Numbered from the stretch's first letter, positions 14,145 to 18,352 are shown. The stretch is 21,589 nucleotides of DNA from a virus (IMGVR_UViG_3300027782_000417:1-21589), one strand, 5' to 3'. Notes: generated by a model not told the origin, from the letters alone. Numbers and translations are program-made.

Positions 14145-14561
14145 TTATACTTGAACCCAGACTTGACCTTCAAGCCACGCTACGACCTCGTCACGCACGG
14201 CTTTTACCGCATCTGGCTTCATAAACTTTTCAATTTTTCCATGCTCATATTTAATGACCATTGAAACAATACGAGGCAAAATATACGTCTTGAACGTACC
14301 ATTATCTTTACGACAATGTTCTACCTTTTTGTAAATTCTGCCTTCCATGTATGCGCGAGCGAGATAGGTAGCACGAGCTTCATTGCGAACATCGAAGCGG
14401 CGATGGCTATTCAATGACTCCCACATAAAACGAACTTTAGTCTCGTCCTTTTGGTGTGTCTTGAGCCATTCAATCTGACGCTTGAGTTTCTGTTCCTCAA
14501 ACCGAATGACGCCAGCTTCCAATGCGAGATGTTTAGACTTGATCTTTAACTTGATAGACAT
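14145..14561 (-). CDS. Basic helical conserved phage protein
   Basis: The 138-residue product starts MSIKLKIKSKHLALEAGVIRFEEQKLKRQIEWLKTH and has a conserved-looking SLNSHRRFDVRNEARATYLARAYMEGR segment. The IKSKHLA start and the HR-x-D-V-R-N-E-A-R-A-T-x-L-A-R-A-Y pattern are familiar from unnamed proteins of T4-like phages. The high Lys/Arg content suggests nucleic-acid contact, but no function is known to me. The ATG at 14561 has AAGGAA about six bases upstream, and a strong promoter lies at 14586-14614. The stop lies eight bases before tRNA-Tyr. Confidence 0.8.
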   Translation of the reverse strand: MSIKLKIKSKHLALEAGVIRFEEQKLKRQIEWLKTHQKDETKVRFMWESLNSHRRFDVRNEARATYLARAYMEGRIYKKVEHCRKDNGTFKTYILPRIVSMVIKYEHGKIEKFMKPDAVKAVRDEVVAWLEGQVWVQV

Positions 14562-14585
14562 GTTGGTTTCCTTATTGATGAGTAC

Positions 14586-14614
14586 ATTATACGATAGTGA
14601 TTATTCAAAGTCAA
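14586..14614 (-). promoter_or_regulatory. Sigma70-type promoter with consensus -10
   Basis: TTGACT (14609-14614), a 17-base spacer and TATAAT (14586-14591) lie before the gene at 14145-14561. The stretch from here to tRNA-Arg (14615-14682) is T-rich on the minus strand, and I see no gene or stable hairpin in it. Confidence 0.8.
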
Positions 14615-14682
14615 TAAGAAAATTCATGGGGGACGAAAAACCTACAGAAAAAATACCTTCATGTTATTACTCCATTATCAGT

Positions 14683-14756
14683 TGGTGATCCTAACGGGAC
14701 TTGAACCCGCATTCATCGTTTTAGAGACGACTGCATATCCGCCATGCTCTAGGATC
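14683..14756 (-). tRNA. tRNA-Arg(UCU), first copy
   Basis: The acceptor GATCCTA pairs with TAGGATC, with A73 and encoded CCA. GTCGT/ACGAT closes CTCTAAA. It begins immediately after the TATAAATA box at 14757-14764. Confidence 0.94.
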
Positions 14757-14764
14757 TATTTATA
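14757..14764 (-). promoter_or_regulatory. T4 late-type promoter box TATAAATA
   Basis: An exact box lies two bases after the CCA of tRNA-His and directly abuts the 5' end of tRNA-Arg. A start from it would fall inside the tRNA, so it may serve the genes further on or be a processing spacer. Confidence 0.3.
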
Positions 14765-14766
14765 AG

Positions 14767-14842
14767 TGGTACTACCTCCAAGATTCGAACTTGAACTCCG
14801 GCGTCCACAACACCGGGTGCTTACCAATTACACTAAGGTAGC
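14767..14842 (-). tRNA. tRNA-His(GUG), alphaproteobacterial type
   Basis: The acceptor GCTACCT pairs with AGGTAGT (G1-U72), with A73 and encoded CCA. CGGTG/CGCCG closes TTGTGGA. The base before G1 is U, so there is no encoded G-1, and the discriminator is A rather than C. Its first 10 bases are also the end of the oxygenase gene at 14833. Confidence 0.93.
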
Positions 14843-15426
14843 ACAAACTGCTTCTGAATAAGATTCATATTTGTTGTTACTGCCACGCGATCGGTATCGG
14901 ACTGATTATGCGATACTTGATGAACTAACCAACCGGGAAACATAATCATCTGCCCAGCTTTTGGCTTATAGCTGAACACATTATAATGTTCAGGATTAAG
15001 ACTAATCCATCCTAATGTCGATCTGGGATCGAGCAGACGAATGTTTCCGCCTTTATCTCCCACATCCACATAATAAGTGGCTGCAATCGTATTCATTCGA
15101 TGATTATGAAATCTGTATTCTTGACCATATTGTCGAAAATTGATCCAACCTCTAGCATGCCTAAAGTAGTCTGGCTTGTATTCCATCTCAAAAAATTCAG
15201 TTGCGTATTTAGCCGCAGATTCCAAAAAGAAATCATGAAGTATGTTTATGCCTTCATTATATCTATGACTCCAAATATTTCTATCTTTTTCATATTCGAA
15301 AACGTCCAAACTACCTTGATCGGCAACTCCTTTGAGATTGCCGTTCAGGATGACCTCATTGATCCGTTCGCAATCTGGCAAATCAAAAATTGCTACTGGT
15401 GTTGAAAACAGATTTAATTTCTGCAT
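14833..15426 (-). CDS. 2OG-Fe(II) oxygenase (2OG-FeII_Oxy_5-like)
   Basis: The 197-residue product fits the phage-typical 2OG-Fe(II) oxygenase family in which the first ligand motif lies in FHNHR (H107 and H109, residues after YGQEYR). The distal ligand is H169 (FPGWLVHQV), and R180 (TDRVAVTTN) would anchor 2-oxoglutarate. Strand segments TIAATYYVDVGDKGGNIRLLDPR and KPKAGQMIMFPGW are diagnostic. The substrate is unknown. AAAGG precedes the ATG at 15426 by about seven bases. Its TAG stop lies inside tRNA-His, with a 10-base overlap. It is the second such oxygenase in the window, of a different subfamily from the gene at 5266. Confidence 0.87.
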   Translation of the reverse strand: MQKLNLFSTPVAIFDLPDCERINEVILNGNLKGVADQGSLDVFEYEKDRNIWSHRYNEGINILHDFFLESAAKYATEFFEMEYKPDYFRHARGWINFRQYGQEYRFHNHRMNTIAATYYVDVGDKGGNIRLLDPRSTLGWISLNPEHYNVFSYKPKAGQMIMFPGWLVHQVSHNQSDTDRVAVTTNMNLIQKQFVLP

Positions 15427-15441
15427 GATATGCCTTTAAAT

Positions 15442-15518
15442 TGGTGCCCATAGTAGGACTCGAACCTACAACATTCGGAGTTTGAAACCGACGCCTCTGC
15501 CAATTGGACCATATGGGC
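15442..15518 (-). tRNA. tRNA-Leu(CAA), short variable loop
   Basis: The acceptor GCCCATA pairs with TATGGGC, with A73 and encoded CCA. TCGGT/TCCGA closes TTCAAAC, with a U-U at the inner pair. The T-arm is GTAGG/CCTAC. The variable loop is only ATGTT. A shift of the loop by one base would read UCA but breaks more stem pairs. Confidence 0.9.
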
Positions 15519-15523
15519 TAATT

Positions 15524-15637
15524 TTAATGAAGCTTTCTGTGTGAAATGTAATAGTGATATGCTTCACCAACGCGCTTCATGTAGACATACATCCAACCAC
15601 AAAGCATATAAACAAAATCACCATGTACTGTTTGCAT
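15524..15637 (-). CDS. Small 37-residue protein between two tRNA-Leu genes
   Basis: An ATG at 15637 preceded by AAGGTG five bases upstream opens a 37-codon frame ending in TAA at 15524. The product starts MQTVHGDFVYMLCGWMYVYMKRVGEAYHY and ends ISHRKLH. The hydrophobic, aromatic N-terminal half followed by Arg/Lys/His residues could be a short membrane or membrane-surface helix. I do not know the family. It fills the only gap between tRNA-Leu(CAA) and tRNA-Leu(UAG), and the good ribosome binding site is the main support. Confidence 0.55.
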   Translation of the reverse strand: MQTVHGDFVYMLCGWMYVYMKRVGEAYHYYISHRKLH

Positions 15638-15654
15638 ATTAACACCTTTGTTGT

Positions 15655-15731
15655 TGGTGCCCCTGGAGAGATTCGAACTCCCACCACCCGGAACCTAAAT
15701 CCGGTGCCTCTACCAGTTGGACTACAGGGGC
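15655..15731 (-). tRNA. tRNA-Leu(UAG), short variable loop
   Basis: The acceptor GCCCCTG pairs with CAGGGGC, with A73 and encoded CCA. CCGGA/TCCGG closes TTTAGGT. The T-arm is GGGAG/CTCTC. The variable loop is GTGGT, five bases. The D-arm (GTCCAACTGGTAGAGGC) closely matches tRNA-Leu(CAA), so the two look like paralogues. Confidence 0.92.
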
Positions 15732-15737
15732 AAACTT

Positions 15738-15812
15738 TGGCGCTCTTGAAGGGAATCGAACCCTCCTCAACCCTTAGACAGAGGGTCAGCCTCACCAGAT
15801 GCTTACAAGAGC
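15738..15812 (-). tRNA. tRNA-Asp(GUC)
   Basis: The acceptor GCTCTTG pairs with CAAGAGC, with G73 (Asp identity) and encoded CCA. ACCCT/AGGGT closes CTGTCTA. The T-loop is TTCGATT. Confidence 0.94.
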
Positions 15813-15980
15813 AAATTTCGGTGCTGGTTACTGCCATCCAGCGTTGCCTTTCCGCGCAACAGGTTCTGAGACAAGACGGTTCAAGCAACTCGGTCTCTTC
15901 AGGCGGCCGCAGCCTATATCCACCAATGCCGCTTGAACCCAGGTTAGGTGGTGACGCAAAGGATCTCATCCCTTTGAATT
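15813..15980 (-). ncRNA. Structured spacer RNA with possible pseudoknot
   Basis: No gene fits between tRNA-Asp and tRNA-Thr. GAGAC/GTCTC (15868-15872 with 15893-15897) closes a loop that contains the strand at 15878-15886. That strand pairs perfectly over 9 bp (GGTTCAAGC/GCTTGAACC) with 15931-15939 outside the loop, giving an H-type pseudoknot. Further stems are GTTGC/GCAAC (15843-15860) and AAAGG/CCTTT (15958-15975). No known family is recognised. Confidence 0.5.
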
Positions 15981-15981
15981 A

Positions 15982-16057
15982 TGGTGCCCCCACGAAGATT
16001 CGAACTCCGGACCTACTGATTACAAATCAGTTGCTCTACCAGCTGAGCTATAAGGGC
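15982..16057 (-). tRNA. tRNA-Thr(UGU)
   Basis: The acceptor GCCCTTA pairs with TGGGGGC (two G-U), with A73 and encoded CCA. ACTGA/TCAGT closes TTTGTAA. The T-loop is TTCGAAT. Confidence 0.95.
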
Positions 16058-16066
16058 AAAACTAGA

Positions 16067-16110
16067 GGGATGGTGTTGTGTACACAGGCCTCGCCAAGCC
16101 ACACCATCCC
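16067..16110 (-). ncRNA. 10-bp hairpin spacer between tRNA-Thr and tRNA-Arg
   Basis: GGGATGGTGT (16067-16076) is perfectly complementary to 16101-16110. The 24-base loop contains the palindrome GTGTACAC and GGC/GCC pairing. It is probably part of the precursor spacer and may guide processing. Confidence 0.5.
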
Positions 16111-16120
16111 GTACGCGATA

Positions 16121-16197
16121 TGGAGTCCCGTGAGGGAGTCAAACCCCCAACCTTCGGTTTCGTAGACCGATGCTCTATTCAGTTGAGCTAACGAGAC
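16121..16197 (-). tRNA. tRNA-Arg(ACG) with altered elbow pair
   Basis: The acceptor GTCTCGT pairs with ACGGGAC (one G-U), with U73 and encoded CCA. TCGGT/ACCGA closes CTACGAA. The D-loop reads AACTGAATA where GG is usual, and the T-loop is TTTGACT. Thus 19 is A and 56 is U in place of G19-C56. U73 is also unusual for Arg. Confidence 0.9.
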
Positions 16198-16205
16198 AAA
16201 TTGAA

Positions 16206-16310
16206 TTCAGGATCTTGACAGATGCACACCATGGTTGGATTTCTCGGGTTTCCCAGCATCTTCTCGTCATTCACAGTAGGTAACCATTTCCTTCTACTGT
16301 TAGTCCTGAA
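16206..16310 (-). ncRNA. Structured spacer RNA, three-way-junction-like
   Basis: TTCAGGA (16206-16212) pairs with TCCTGAA (16304-16310), closing 105 bases. Inside, GATGC/GCATC (16221-16225 with 16256-16260) and CAGTAG/CTACTG (16274-16279 with 16294-16299) form two arms. There is no gene in this spacer between tRNA-Ala and tRNA-Arg. Confidence 0.45.
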
Positions 16311-16311
16311 A

Positions 16312-16387
16312 TGGTGGAGGTAGCCAGAATCGAACTGACGACATCCTGCTTGCAAAGCAGGCGCTCTCCCAACTGAGCTATACCCCC
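16312..16387 (-). tRNA. tRNA-Ala(UGC)
   Basis: The acceptor GGGGGTA pairs with TACCTCC (G3-U70, the Ala identity pair), with A73 and encoded CCA. CCTGC/GCAGG closes TTTGCAA. Confidence 0.95.
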
Positions 16388-16456
16388 AATTGTTTGGCAA
16401 CCATACAGGTCGATGCACTTCGTCGTTAAACTTCGCACTCTTTATTGGCCACTCGT

Positions 16457-16472
16457 TACCTCATATGAGGTA
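16457..16472 (-). repeat. 16-bp palindrome in the tRNA-Val/tRNA-Ala spacer
   Basis: TACCTCATATGAGGTA is a perfect palindrome four bases from the CCA of tRNA-Val. It could be a short RNA hairpin or a protein-binding site. The rest of the spacer 16388-16456 shows no gene. Confidence 0.5.
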
Positions 16473-16475
16473 TTA

Positions 16476-16550
16476 TGGTAGTCCGTGACAGGGTTGAACT
16501 GCCGACCTTCTCCGTGTAAAGGAGTTGCTCTTCCACTGAGCTAACGGACC
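16476..16550 (-). tRNA. tRNA-Val(UAC)
   Basis: The acceptor GGTCCGT pairs with ACGGACT (G1-U72), with A73 and encoded CCA. CTCC/GGAG closes around TTTACAC, with an outer A-A mismatch. The T-loop is TTCAACC. Confidence 0.93.
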
Positions 16551-16554
16551 GTGG

Positions 16555-16675
16555 ATTAGAAGAAGAGGCGTTCCCACTAATAGGGATACTTGAATCCCAT
16601 CGCACGACCAATGGGATGTTCTCTCGGTGTTCGTGAAACAAGCTATGAAGCTCCACCGATACCGCCTCTTCTAAT
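16555..16675 (-). ncRNA. Structured spacer RNA, four-way-junction-like
   Basis: The ends 16555-16570 and 16663-16675 pair over 13 bp with a three-base bulge (ATTAGAA...AGGCG with its complement). Inside are three hairpins: TCCC/GGGA (16572-16586), ATCCCAT/ATGGGAT (16594-16617) and TCGGTG/CACCGA (16624-16659). The fold fills nearly the whole gap between tRNA-Val and tRNA-Asn. No family is recognised. Confidence 0.6.
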
Positions 16676-16751
16676 TGGCTCCTCGACCTGGGCTCGAACC
16701 AGGGACATTCTGATTAACAGTCAGACGCTCTACCAACTGAGCTATCGAGAA
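16676..16751 (-). tRNA. tRNA-Asn(GUU)
   Basis: The acceptor TTCTCGA pairs with TCGAGGA (one U-G), with G73 and encoded CCA. TCTGA/TCAGA closes CTGTTAA. The T-loop is TTCGAGC. Confidence 0.95.
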
Positions 16752-16754
16752 TCA

Positions 16755-16787
16755 AACTATAATAACAACGAATGCTATTGTAGTTTA
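16755..16787 (-). ncRNA. AT-rich hairpin between tRNA-Ile and tRNA-Asn
   Basis: AAACTA/TAGTTT with inner AATA/TATT forms an interrupted stem of about 10 bp with a loop of about 11 bases. The rest of the short spacer is AT-rich without features. Confidence 0.4.
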
Positions 16788-16799
16788 TATATATGCATT

Positions 16800-16874
16800 T
16801 GGTTGGCACAGAAGGTTACGATCCTTCCACCCCCGTCTTATCAGGACGGTGCTCTACCACTGAGCTATGCGCCA
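16800..16874 (-). tRNA. tRNA-Ile(GAU) with altered T-loop
   Basis: The acceptor TGGCGCA pairs with TGTGCCA (one G-U), with A73 and encoded CCA. CCGTC/GACGG closes CTGATAA. The T-stem GAAGG/CCTTC closes ATCGTAA, the same unusual T-loop as in tRNA-Phe. Confidence 0.92.
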
Positions 16875-16879
16875 CTATT

Positions 16880-16955
16880 TGGTGAACCATGCAGGGATCG
16901 AACCTGCGACAAAGAGATTAAGAGTCTCCTGCTCTACCAGCTGAGCTAATGGTCC
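16880..16955 (-). tRNA. tRNA-Lys(CUU)
   Basis: The acceptor GGACCAT pairs with ATGGTTC (one G-U), with A73 and encoded CCA. GGAGA/TCTCT closes CTCTTAA. A separate tRNA-Lys(UUU) lies at 17644. Confidence 0.94.
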
Positions 16956-16960
16956 TAAAT

Positions 16961-17037
16961 TGGTCGGAGATGCAGGATTCGAACCTGCGACCCTCGCGTC
17001 CCAAACGCGATGCTCTACCAGACTGAGCCAATCTCCG
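16961..17037 (-). tRNA. tRNA-Pro(UGG)
   Basis: The acceptor CGGAGAT pairs with ATCTCCG, with A73 and encoded CCA. TCGCG/CGCGA closes TTTGGGA. It is the first tRNA after the 400-base structured leader. Confidence 0.95.
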
Positions 17038-17039
17038 AA

Positions 17040-17239
17040 AACTTGTTAGGAGTGGTGTTATGTTATGGATATGGATAGACTGACATACCGTTCGCTTTAC
17101 TCTGCAACCTTATACATGGGAGCAACCCCACTTTTCGATTACAACTCAGTTTATGCCGTGCCTGCAGGACAGAGGGCTCCAGGGACTGTGCGCTGCCCAG
17201 GAACACTGGGATTTTCCATAACACCACACCTAACAAGTT
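17040..17239 (-). ncRNA. 200-nt structured leader RNA closed by a 23-bp stem
   Basis: The strand 17217-17239 is complementary to 17040-17062 over 23 positions with one mismatch. Inside are small hairpins such as CCCAG/CTGGG near 17195-17210 and TGGG/CCCA near 17117-17134. Short open frames occur on both strands, but none has a ribosome binding site or protein-like composition. It lies just upstream of tRNA-Pro in the leader from the promoter at 17440-17468. Confidence 0.6.
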
Positions 17240-17339
17240 GTTTCTTCTAAAAGAGCTATCTTGCATACCCCATACGAGATATCTTGTAGCTGCCACTAAC
17301 GATGTGGCAGCATCGCATAGCTCTTTTAGAAGAAACAAC
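17237..17339 (-). ncRNA. Long hairpin with perfect 23-bp stem and inner 8-bp hairpin
   Basis: 17237-17259 and 17317-17339 are perfect inverted repeats of 23 bases. The loop holds a second perfect hairpin, GCTGCCAC/GTGGCAGC (17289-17296 with 17304-17311). The stem shares three bases with the end of the adjacent 200-nt RNA, so the two may stack. A double-strand-specific RNase could cut here. A small IR-flanked DNA element is the alternative. Confidence 0.6.
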
Positions 17340-17432
17340 CGTTACACCCACGATGGGGTAAGAATCCCTACTCAGAGAGTACGAATCCCCGGCGTTTCTT
17401 TATACCAGCAATGTCAAACAGCGTATTCTCTA
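17340..17432 (-). other. 5' part of the tRNA-array leader
   Basis: The region is non-coding. It holds a short hairpin TACTC/GAGTA flanked by two direct copies of GGGATTC (about 17360-17392). Otherwise nothing is recognised. It would be the first transcribed part from the promoter at 17440-17468. Confidence 0.4.
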
Positions 17433-17439
17433 TTCTTAT

Positions 17440-17468
17440 ATAGTAGCAGGTTGGCACTCTTTTGTCAA
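17440..17468 (-). promoter_or_regulatory. Sigma70-type promoter for the main tRNA array
   Basis: TTGACA (17463-17468), a 17-base spacer and TACTAT (17440-17445) on the minus strand predict a start near 17433. The transcript would have a leader of about 395 bases containing both long hairpins, then run through tRNA-Pro and onward. Confidence 0.85.
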
Positions 17469-17479
17469 CCACTCTTTTT

Positions 17480-17554
17480 TGGCAGAGCGTAGGGTAATTG
17501 AAACCCTTTCTCCAGGTTGAGAACCTAGCGTCCTAACCAATAGACGAACGCTCC
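17480..17554 (-). tRNA. tRNA-Glu(CUC)
   Basis: The acceptor GGAGCGT pairs with ACGCTCT (G1-U72), with G73 and encoded CCA. CTAGG/CCTGG closes TTCTCAA. The D-arm GTCTATTGGTTAGGAC is typical of Glu. Confidence 0.94.
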
Positions 17555-17560
17555 AAAACT

Positions 17561-17638
17561 TGGTCCTCCGTATCGGATTTGAACCGATGATCTCCGCGCT
17601 TGAAAGGCGGGTATGTTGGACCGCTACACCAACGGAGG
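17561..17638 (-). tRNA. tRNA with ambiguous anticodon: Glu(UUC) or UCA
   Basis: The acceptor CCTCCGT pairs with ACGGAGG, with A73 and encoded CCA. The T-arm is ATCGG/CCGAT with TTCAAAT. The anticodon arm can be drawn two ways. One has five pairs with a bulged C around CTTTCAA (anticodon UUC). The other has four pairs plus a C-C mismatch around TTTCAAG (anticodon UCA, reading UGA). A73 and C1-G72 are not typical for Glu. Confidence 0.8.
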
Positions 17639-17643
17639 TTATA

Positions 17644-17720
17644 TGGTGGACTCTCTGGGACTCGAACCCAGCACCAACGGTTTAAAAGACCGCTGCTCTA
17701 ACCAACTGAGCTAAGAGTCC
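17644..17720 (-). tRNA. tRNA-Lys(UUU)
   Basis: The acceptor GGACTCT pairs with AGAGTCC, with A73 and encoded CCA. GCGGT/ACCGT closes CTTTTAA. The T-loop is TTCGAGT. Confidence 0.95.
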
Positions 17721-17727
17721 GAAATCT

Positions 17728-17982
17728 TTACGGGATATGGTTCCCGCAGACCTGACGCTCTACGTACCCGTGAGGAGTGCGATTCCACACAGTAGCACAC
17801 CGCGGGCGTCGGAGTGGTGCATAATACGGCCTAGCGACAGGCTGTGGTATATACACTGGCTCCTGCGCGATATACCGCGGAGGCGGAACGTAAACATCCA
17901 TGGTAGGTCGAGGACCATACACGGTCGCATTGCAGCCCGCGAGCGCGAGGGCTAATGCTGAGACGGCTGCAATGCGGATCAT
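17728..17982 (-). CDS. Proline-rich small lipoprotein
   Basis: The 84-residue product has a lipoprotein signal peptide (MIRIAAVSALALALAGC) with lipobox LAGC, so Cys17 would be lipidated. The mature part is Pro/Tyr/Arg-rich (GPRPTMDVYVPPPRYIAQEPVYIPQP, PYYAPLRRP). It ends with a CATVWNRTPHGYVERQVC segment whose two cysteines may pair. Candidates are an outer spanin (Rz1-like lipoproteins are short and Pro-rich) or a surface-exclusion lipoprotein. No partner inner spanin is seen next to it. The ATG at 17982 overlaps the preceding stop as ATGA, with GGAG six bases upstream; an in-frame ATG at 17994 is less likely. Confidence 0.78.
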   Translation of the reverse strand: MIRIAAVSALALALAGCNATVYGPRPTMDVYVPPPRYIAQEPVYIPQPVARPYYAPLRRPRCATVWNRTPHGYVERQVCGNHIP

Positions 17983-18344
17983 GCTACACTCCATTCCATT
18001 TCATCTTCGGTTTCGATCCATTCGGAACCGTCATACTCTCGCAGAATGTACCGCGTACCAGGTGCTAACTCACGGATGCACAGGTCAGCACAATAACCAG
18101 ACGCAGCTTTACCAAGTTCCTCTACGGCCTGAGCGAGAACAGGATCTGTCCGCTCAATATCCCAATCGTTGAAAAAGTCACCCTCATTCATTACGCTAGT
18201 ACCGATACGGAATCGGACATTACGAAAACTAACTTCGGACTCTTCTTCGGTAAAAGGAACACCCTTTATCTCGAGGTACCTACGAATGGCAGCGTCAGAT
18301 AAACCAAAGCCACCATAACAACCATTATAAACGATCTTTGTCAC
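17979..18344 (-). CDS. Conserved phage protein (KIVYNGCYGGFGLSDAAIRRY family)
   Basis: The 121-residue product begins TKIVYNGCYGGFGLSDAAIRRYLEIKG. It has a central DWDIERTDPVLAQAVEELGKAASG and ends DEMEWSVA. This pattern is familiar from uncharacterised proteins in many unrelated phages, often spelled with KIVYN-CYGGFGLS at the N-terminus; the function is unknown. The start is a GTG at 18344 with AGAGG eight bases upstream, supported by the conserved N-terminus. A perfect consensus promoter (18324-18352) spans the start region. The gene is coupled to the lipoprotein gene. Confidence 0.8.
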   Translation of the reverse strand: MTKIVYNGCYGGFGLSDAAIRRYLEIKGVPFTEEESEVSFRNVRFRIGTSVMNEGDFFNDWDIERTDPVLAQAVEELGKAASGYCADLCIRELAPGTRYILREYDGSEWIETEDEMEWSVA

Positions 18345-18352
18345 CTTGTCAA
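18324..18352 (-). promoter_or_regulatory. Full-consensus sigma70 promoter overlapping a gene start
   Basis: TTGACA (18347-18352), a 17-base spacer and TATAAT (18324-18329) match the consensus at all 12 bases. It covers the GTG start of the gene at 17979-18344, so its RNA would begin inside that gene, near 18317. It would serve the lipoprotein gene and tRNAs downstream. Confidence 0.6.

Noticed and set aside
15442-15518. UCA (opal suppressor) reading of the tRNA-Leu(CAA) loop
   Set aside because: Shifting the loop by one base breaks two or more stem pairs, while CAA needs only one U-U mismatch.
16213-16218. Plus-strand TTGACA in the tRNA-Ala spacer
   Set aside because: No -10-like hexamer lies 16-18 bases downstream, and no plus-strand gene follows.
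15554-16949. Plus-strand open frames across the tRNA array (for example 15554-16165 and 16590-16949)
   Set aside because: Their translations are repeated antisense tRNA text (RTPD, QLLYQLSY), with no ribosome binding sites; they are shadows of the tRNAs.
17237-17339. CRISPR repeat, integron attC site or rho-independent terminator
   Set aside because: There is no repeat-spacer series, no attC core sites and no T-run after the stem on either strand.
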